Below, in pieces: positions 8,599-10,168 of a DNA stretch of 10,168 nucleotides. The stretch is from Puniceicoccales bacterium (GTDB lineage Bacteria; Verrucomicrobiota; Verrucomicrobiia; Opitutales; UBA953), in contig JAITPT010000231.1 in the NCBI GenBank assembly GCA_031289285.1, positions 1-10,168 of the forward strand. The letters run 5' to 3'. Position numbers and translations under genes: made by a program. The notes under the pieces were generated by a model. The model had not been told where the DNA came from and did not search any database. It saw nothing but the letters and a program-made list of their open reading frames with translations. Numbering within the stretch: the stretch's first letter is position 1; each line of letters opens with the position of its first letter.

Positions 8599-8633
8599 CT
8601 ATCGTTGTGCCCCGTGCATTGTGGGCGGCGAGG
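8485..8633. repeat. Palindrome-rich tandem element, copy 2 (149 bp)
   Basis: Second copy of the element at 8331-8478, with the same three inverted repeats (the first at 8492-8504). Its right end, 8599-8633, overlaps the 3' end of the xylanase gene, supplying the stop codon and roughly the last eleven codons on the minus strand. A run of four changes and one indel lies just before the shared GCATTGTGGGCGGCGAGG end. Confidence 0.9.
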
Positions 8634-9759
8634 CACTGCTTTGTTTTGTTAGCTGTATAATTTTGTTAACGATAGGTTTCGGTTGAAAATTACGATCGAA
8701 GAGCAATGCGTAATCTGTGCGTCCTGAAATCGGCCAGTTATTGCGCCACGAATTGTTGTCGGTAACTCCCCATAGTGTTACACGGCTTATCTTATCCTGA
8801 TGTTTCAAAAACAGTTTGAAAAAGGCGACATAACGTTTTTGCTGTTTTAGTTCGATGTCTTTGGGCAAACCATTGGAATATGGATTTAGTTTGTTTTTGA
8901 AATCGAATTTTGCCGAAACATCCGCGCCAGCAAAGTGTTGCGGCAATGGGAGGACTGTTAAATCAAGCTCGGTTATCATCACCTTGACTCCCGATGCCGA
9001 AAATGCGAGCAAACTTCTTTCAAAATCCGCAATGGCTGGAAAATCCATACTCAAATGGCCTTGCATACCTACTGCGTCAATTCTGAGATTTTTTCCCCGT
9101 ATGGCCTTAACAAGATTAACAATGCTTTTGCATTTCGCAGCAATGGCCGTTGAATAATCGTTGTAATAAAGTTCGGCGTCGGGGTCGGCTTCGTGTGCGA
9201 ATTGAAATGCAAGCGGAATAAAATCTTCGCCGATTATTTTGTAAAATTTGCTTTGCCGCCACGAACCGTCGTCCGTTATGGCTTCGTTCACCACATCCCA
9301 GCCTTTTATCCGGCCTTTATATCGTGATACAACCGTTTTGATATGGTTTCGCATACGTTCTATCAAAACTTCGCGTGAAACGTCGTTGCCGTTTTTGTCG
9401 CGAAAAAACCAAGCGGGTGTTTGCGAATGCCATATAAGACAATGACCTGTTATCCATAAATTGTTGATTTCGCCAAAGGCTACGAATTTGTCGGCTTCAT
9501 CGAAATGAAAGACTCCTTCTTTGGGTTGTAAATAGATACTTTTCATGCAATTTTCGGGGACGATGGCATTGAATTGTTTCTTTACGATTTCCGCAGCAGA
9601 CGCATCCACTCCGAGCACTTGCGAAATGGTTATCGCCGCGCCGATTAAGAATTTACCAGCAAAAGCCTCTTTTAATGTGGGTTCGTTTGGTTTTGTGCCA
9701 GCAGACAATAAAAGGCAGCAGACAATCGTCAGCACCAATTTTTTGATTAGTTTCATCAT
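8599..9759 (-). CDS. Secreted GH10 endo-1,4-beta-xylanase
   Basis: Glycoside hydrolase family 10 retaining enzymes cleave internal beta-1,4 bonds of xylan. From the ATG at 9759 the protein has 386 residues: a signal peptide (MMKLIKKLVLTIVCCLLLSAG, about 1-21) and a single catalytic domain (about 28-370) with no carbohydrate-binding module. Motifs in order are VPENCMK (68-73), GHCLIWHSQTP (105-115), WDVVNEAI with acid/base E159, MQGHLSM (232-238), ITELDL with nucleophile E264, and LWGVTDNNSWR (329-339). Both catalytic glutamates are present, so activity is expected. The ATG at 9816 is rejected because it would put 19 proline-rich residues before the signal peptide. The ATG directly after (9756) is equally possible. 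The last ~11 residues, ASPPTMHGAQR, are encoded by a repeat element. The gene is AT-rich (25 of 60 bases G or C in 9001-9060) compared with the central genes, which hints at transfer. It has no nearby xylan transport or xylosidase genes. Confidence 0.96.
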   Translation of the reverse strand: MMKLIKKLVLTIVCCLLLSAGTKPNEPTLKEAFAGKFLIGAAITISQVLGVDASAAEIVKKQFNAIVPENCMKSIYLQPKEGVFHFDEADKFVAFGEINNLWITGHCLIWHSQTPAWFFRDKNGNDVSREVLIERMRNHIKTVVSRYKGRIKGWDVVNEAITDDGSWRQSKFYKIIGEDFIPLAFQFAHEADPDAELYYNDYSTAIAAKCKSIVNLVKAIRGKNLRIDAVGMQGHLSMDFPAIADFERSLLAFSASGVKVMITELDLTVLPLPQHFAGADVSAKFDFKNKLNPYSNGLPKDIELKQQKRYVAFFKLFLKHQDKISRVTLWGVTDNNSWRNNWPISGRTDYALLFDRNFQPKPIVNKIIQLTKQSSASPPTMHGAQR

Positions 9760-9764
9760 TACGA

Positions 9765-9788
9765 GCGCGGGTGTTGGCGCGGGTGTTG
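9765..9788. repeat. Perfect 12-bp tandem duplication before the xylanase start
   Basis: GCGCGGGTGTTG occurs twice in direct succession (9765-9776 and 9777-9788), ending 5 bp before the xylanase start codon on the minus strand. It looks like recent slippage. It would alter the leader of the transcript and occupies the place where a ribosome-binding site would be. Confidence 0.85.
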
Positions 9789-9912
9789 GTGGGTGGGCAG
9801 TGGCGGACGGGTGCATGTGTATGTCGCGTTAGGAAAGAGGTGGAAATAAGAAGGGTGGACGTGTTGGCAAGAGCATTTTTGCGGGGGGGGGGAGGTGGGA
9901 GAATACGGATTG

Positions 9913-10020
9913 AAGCCCATCAAGTCGCCCGTGAATATGGACAGATTTGAGCACGGGCGCAAGTGAGCCGTCGGAGGTCGAGAGACCAACGCGGGCGTTT
10001 TCGGACGTTTCACAGTTCAT
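9913..10020 (-). pseudogene. 5' remnant of a VIT-domain protein gene
   Basis: An ATG at 10020 opens a frame whose first 36 codons read like the N-terminus of a bacterial VIT (vault/inter-alpha-trypsin) domain protein: ARVGLSTSDGSLAPVLKSV, then HIHGRLDGL (residues 28-36). In that family this is followed by a Q-x-Y-x-N strand and a YTFPLP motif. Here the frame instead runs into proline-rich, low-complexity sequence beside a G10 tract and stops at 9829-9831. Family members are usually hundreds of residues long and often carry a VWA domain, none of which is present. I infer a gene cut off after about 108 bp, perhaps when the xylanase gene or a repeat was inserted. The match rests on pattern memory over a short stretch, so it is moderate. 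Confidence 0.55.
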
Positions 10021-10046
10021 AGTGCAGTGTGCTTTTGGCCATTGGT

Positions 10047-10099
10047 TAACCTAAAAACGGCAGTTGGAGGGGAAGTATTGCGAGAAGATGCTGGGGCAG
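10047..10099 (+). repeat. Dispersed ~53-bp repeat, right copy
   Basis: Reverse complement of 584-636, with 43 of 44 bases identical over 10047-10090 and weaker similarity to 10099. It lies 26 bp upstream of the VIT-remnant start codon and directly beside a long hairpin that the left copy lacks. Confidence 0.8.
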
Positions 10100-10104
10100 A
10101 TGCG

Positions 10105-10157
10105 CTTGGTGGATTTGTGAAGGCGCACCTGTTGGTGCGTCGAACAAAGCCAACAAG
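10105..10157. repeat. Long imperfect hairpin at right end
   Basis: Arms 10105-10129 and 10134-10157 pair with few mismatches around the loop TGTT. The inner part, CGCACC with GGTGCG, and the outer parts TTGGTGGATTTGT and ACAAAGCCAACAA (11 of 13 pairing) are clear. GCAGATGC occurs as a direct repeat on each side (10096-10103 and 10159-10166). It is probably the edge of a larger repeat element that continues past the window. Confidence 0.7.
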
Positions 10158-10168
10158 TGCAGATGCCC

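Larger units (their letters stand above)
9760..10168. other. Right non-coding region with repeats and a gene remnant
   Basis: This holds a 12-bp tandem duplication (9765-9788), a G10 tract (9883-9892), a VIT-domain gene remnant (9913-10020), the right copy of the 53-bp repeat (10047-10099) and a long hairpin reaching near the window end (10105-10157). The remaining frames are proline/histidine-rich and look non-coding. No clear promoter for the xylanase gene is visible, though it should lie here. Confidence 0.65.

Noticed and set aside
8331..8633. CRISPR or attachment-site interpretation of the direct repeats
   Set aside because: Only two long repeats with a 6-bp spacer, and no cas genes, integrase or tRNA nearby.
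8284..8686. Two plus-strand ORFs (8284-8487 and 8453-8686) that resemble each other
   Set aside because: They share sequence only because they lie in the two copies of the tandem element; there is no domain, and the second overlaps the xylanase gene end.
9759..10013. Proline/histidine-rich minus-strand ORF upstream of the xylanase
   Set aside because: Low-complexity composition and no family resemblance; the neighbouring frame gives the VIT-like peptide instead.

Overview
The window is a run of seven genes, all on the minus strand, flanked at both ends by repeat-rich non-coding DNA. It has no CRISPR array, transposase, rRNA or tRNA that I can recognise. The gene content is a large FlaA1/WbpM-type sugar-nucleotide dehydratase, queC, an M42 peptidase, a GH10 xylanase and an (alpha/alpha)6 'six-hairpin' carbohydrate enzyme. 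None of the seven chosen starts has a Shine-Dalgarno sequence, and structured repeats are dispersed through the non-coding DNA. Together these suggest a polysaccharide-degrading Gram-negative bacterium of the Verrucomicrobiota or a neighbouring group (the repeats recall gut Opitutaceae), with Bacteroidota as the alternative. This placement is inference, not proof.

Layout from left to right, which is the reverse of the direction of transcription. 1-653: non-coding, with a 239-bp modular palindrome (50-288), a small hairpin, a C10 tract and one copy of a roughly 53-bp dispersed repeat (584-636). 654-2876: secreted six-hairpin glycosidase-like protein. 2988-3416: hotdog acyl-CoA thioesterase. 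3478-4134: QueC. 4196-6307: membrane-bound NDP-sugar 4,6-dehydratase. 6361-7047: conserved protein of unknown function with low-complexity ends. 7113-7180: a degenerate 11-12-bp tandem repeat at the end of the M42 gene. 7176-8270: M42 aminopeptidase. 8331-8633: two tandem copies of a 148/149-bp palindrome-rich element. 8599-9759: secreted GH10 endo-xylanase, whose last residues are encoded inside the second repeat copy. 9913-10020: apparent 5' remnant of a VIT-domain gene. 10047-10168: the second, inverted copy of the 53-bp repeat, followed by a long imperfect hairpin cut by the window end.

The five central genes (2988-8270) are GC-rich and closely spaced (gaps of 53-128 bp), so they could be co-transcribed, but they do not form one pathway: queuosine precursor synthesis, surface glycan sugar synthesis, peptide turnover and thioester hydrolysis. 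The two secreted carbohydrate-active genes at the edges are visibly AT-richer and lie next to repeats and a gene remnant. The simplest reading is that the edges are recombination-prone accessory DNA carrying polysaccharide-degradation genes, set around an older housekeeping block. I see no convincing new multi-gene system. The most notable items are the repeat elements and what they have done to neighbouring genes.
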